Assembly: GCF_013426915.1 (NCBI RefSeq)
Contig: NZ_AP023180.1
Location: 372,001-436,000 of the forward strand
DNA: 64,000 nucleotides
From: Paraburkholderia sp. PGU19
Lineage (GTDB): Bacteria; Pseudomonadota; Gammaproteobacteria; Burkholderiales; Burkholderiaceae
Direction: 5' to 3'
Positions 63,495-64,000 of this stretch are shown here, piece by piece. Both the position numbers and the translations under genes were made by a program. Positions within the stretch are counted from its first letter, which is position 1. Each line of letters starts with the position of its first letter. The notes under the pieces are model-generated. The model was given only the letters and a program-made list of their open reading frames with translations, did not search any database and had not been told where the DNA came from.

Positions 63495-64000
63495 ATGCAG
63501 AGAATTGCCGTAGCAGGCGACCAGACAACGACTGGCGGCCACGTTATCCGTGGCACTTCGACCATCTTCGACGAAAAACAGCGCCCATACGCGCTGAAAA
63601 GCGATTTGGCGACATGTGGAAACTGTAAGGGCGGTTTCCCAATTTACGGTTCCGCGAATGATTGCCTGGTCGATGGACGCCCGATGGTCAAACATTTGGA
63701 CCGGGTGATGTGTCCATGTGGAAAGAACTTTGTACTTGCCAGTGCGACATCGACCTTTCTCTTTACGAGCGGAGGTGAAGCGTTGACTTCAGCGGCTAAA
63801 CCTGAGAAAAAAGGAAATGAAAAGGCAGCCTGCTGGTTCCTGGTGCGTGATGCTACCATCGGAGAGCGATTGGTGAATCAAAGTTTCATCGCGAATGTAG
63901 CGGGTATTCGGCAAGCTGGGATTACAGACGAAAGCGGATATGCGATGATTGAAACGAATGGCGAACAATCGGTAAGTATTCACGCCATATATTCCTCGCC
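63495..64000 (+). CDS. PAAR-domain protein, partial at right edge
   Basis: From ATG 63495 the frame is open to the end of the window (168 codons). It starts MQRIAVAGDQTTTGGHVIRG and continues with CGNCKGGFPIYGSANDCLVD, GRPMVKHLDRVMCPCGKNFV and LASATSTFLF. The N-terminal part is a PAAR module, which caps the VgrG spike of type VI secretion systems and often carries an effector domain behind it. The part beginning ACWFLVRDATIGERLV is the start of such an extension and is cut by the window edge. The G+C is lower than the neighbours, suggesting transfer. Its end and toxin type are unknown. Confidence 0.85.
   Translation, partial: MQRIAVAGDQTTTGGHVIRGTSTIFDEKQRPYALKSDLATCGNCKGGFPIYGSANDCLVDGRPMVKHLDRVMCPCGKNFVLASATSTFLFTSGGEALTSAAKPEKKGNEKAACWFLVRDATIGERLVNQSFIANVAGIRQAGITDESGYAMIETNGEQSVSIHAIYSS

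Overview
The window is GC-rich DNA with dense genes on both strands. Its families (DUF4148, DHA2 pumps, polar amino acid ABC systems with HutC-like GntR regulators, CioAB oxidase) and a repeat whose core reads CGTCGCCCC-TGTGC-GGGGCGACG suggest a chromosome or chromid of a Burkholderiaceae bacterium, most likely Paraburkholderia or Caballeronia. The organism is inferred from gene content and composition only. No rRNA, tRNA or CRISPR array was recognised.

Layout. 1-272: truncated DUF4148 gene. 1.1-6.9 kb: a polar amino acid ABC transporter (binding protein, two permeases, ATPase), a histidine/aromatic ammonia-lyase homologue that lacks the Ala-Ser-Gly triad needed for the MIO cofactor, and a HutC-like regulator broken by a frameshift. 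7.1-13.8 kb: a second, opposed module with an intact HutC-like regulator and another polar amino acid transporter, divergent from an IPNS-type 2-oxoglutarate dioxygenase and a GlcD-type flavoenzyme; GTATATAC operator-like sites lie in the divergent promoter. 13.8-17.2 kb: a GMC oxidoreductase fused to an alpha/beta hydrolase with a Cys nucleophile box. 17.6-22.2 kb: a sigma-like orphan, a hybrid histidine kinase, a small membrane protein and a LuxR-type response regulator. 22.8-25.4 kb: cyanide-insensitive oxidase cioAB with an overlapping 55-residue DUF2474-like gene and an FNR/ANR-type box upstream. 25.9-27.9 kb: urea transporter, class II aldolase and 4-OT in one tight operon.

28-32 kb holds small unrelated genes (glycolipid-binding domain protein, GNAT acetyltransferase, FUSC-like membrane protein, thioesterase, Gly/Pro-rich lipoprotein). 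32.2-37.4 kb is a TetR-controlled tripartite efflux pump (EmrA, EmrB, NodT-type). 37.4-43.4 kb has an orphan TAXI binding protein, a zinc-ribbon membrane protein, a second DHA2 pump with a divergent TetR, and a lone receiver protein. 43.4-48.1 kb has a Fur/Zur repressor, two GSTs, a NERD-helicase and a phosphoribosyltransferase-HAD fusion. 48.3-51.5 kb is a signalling group: a periplasmic Moco-fold protein without cysteine, a hybrid kinase and a BetR-type response regulator. 52-58.5 kb has an FAD amine oxidase, a long inverted repeat interrupted by an IS66-family insertion with a perfect 8-bp target duplication, and a trans-3-hydroxy-L-proline catabolic pair (dehydratase and OCD-type reductase) with a divergent FadR-like regulator. 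58.7-64 kb has zwf with an apparent frameshift, a secreted multidomain glycosidase with long Thr-Pro linkers, a decayed second copy of the zwf 3' end, and the start of a PAAR-domain (type VI secretion) gene cut by the right edge.

The observations most worth a second look are the MIO-less lyase, the dispersed long palindromes that begin at stop codons, the duplicated zwf 3' end around the secreted glycosidase, and two frameshifts (regulator and zwf) that are each explained by one missing C in a C-run, which could be sequencing errors.
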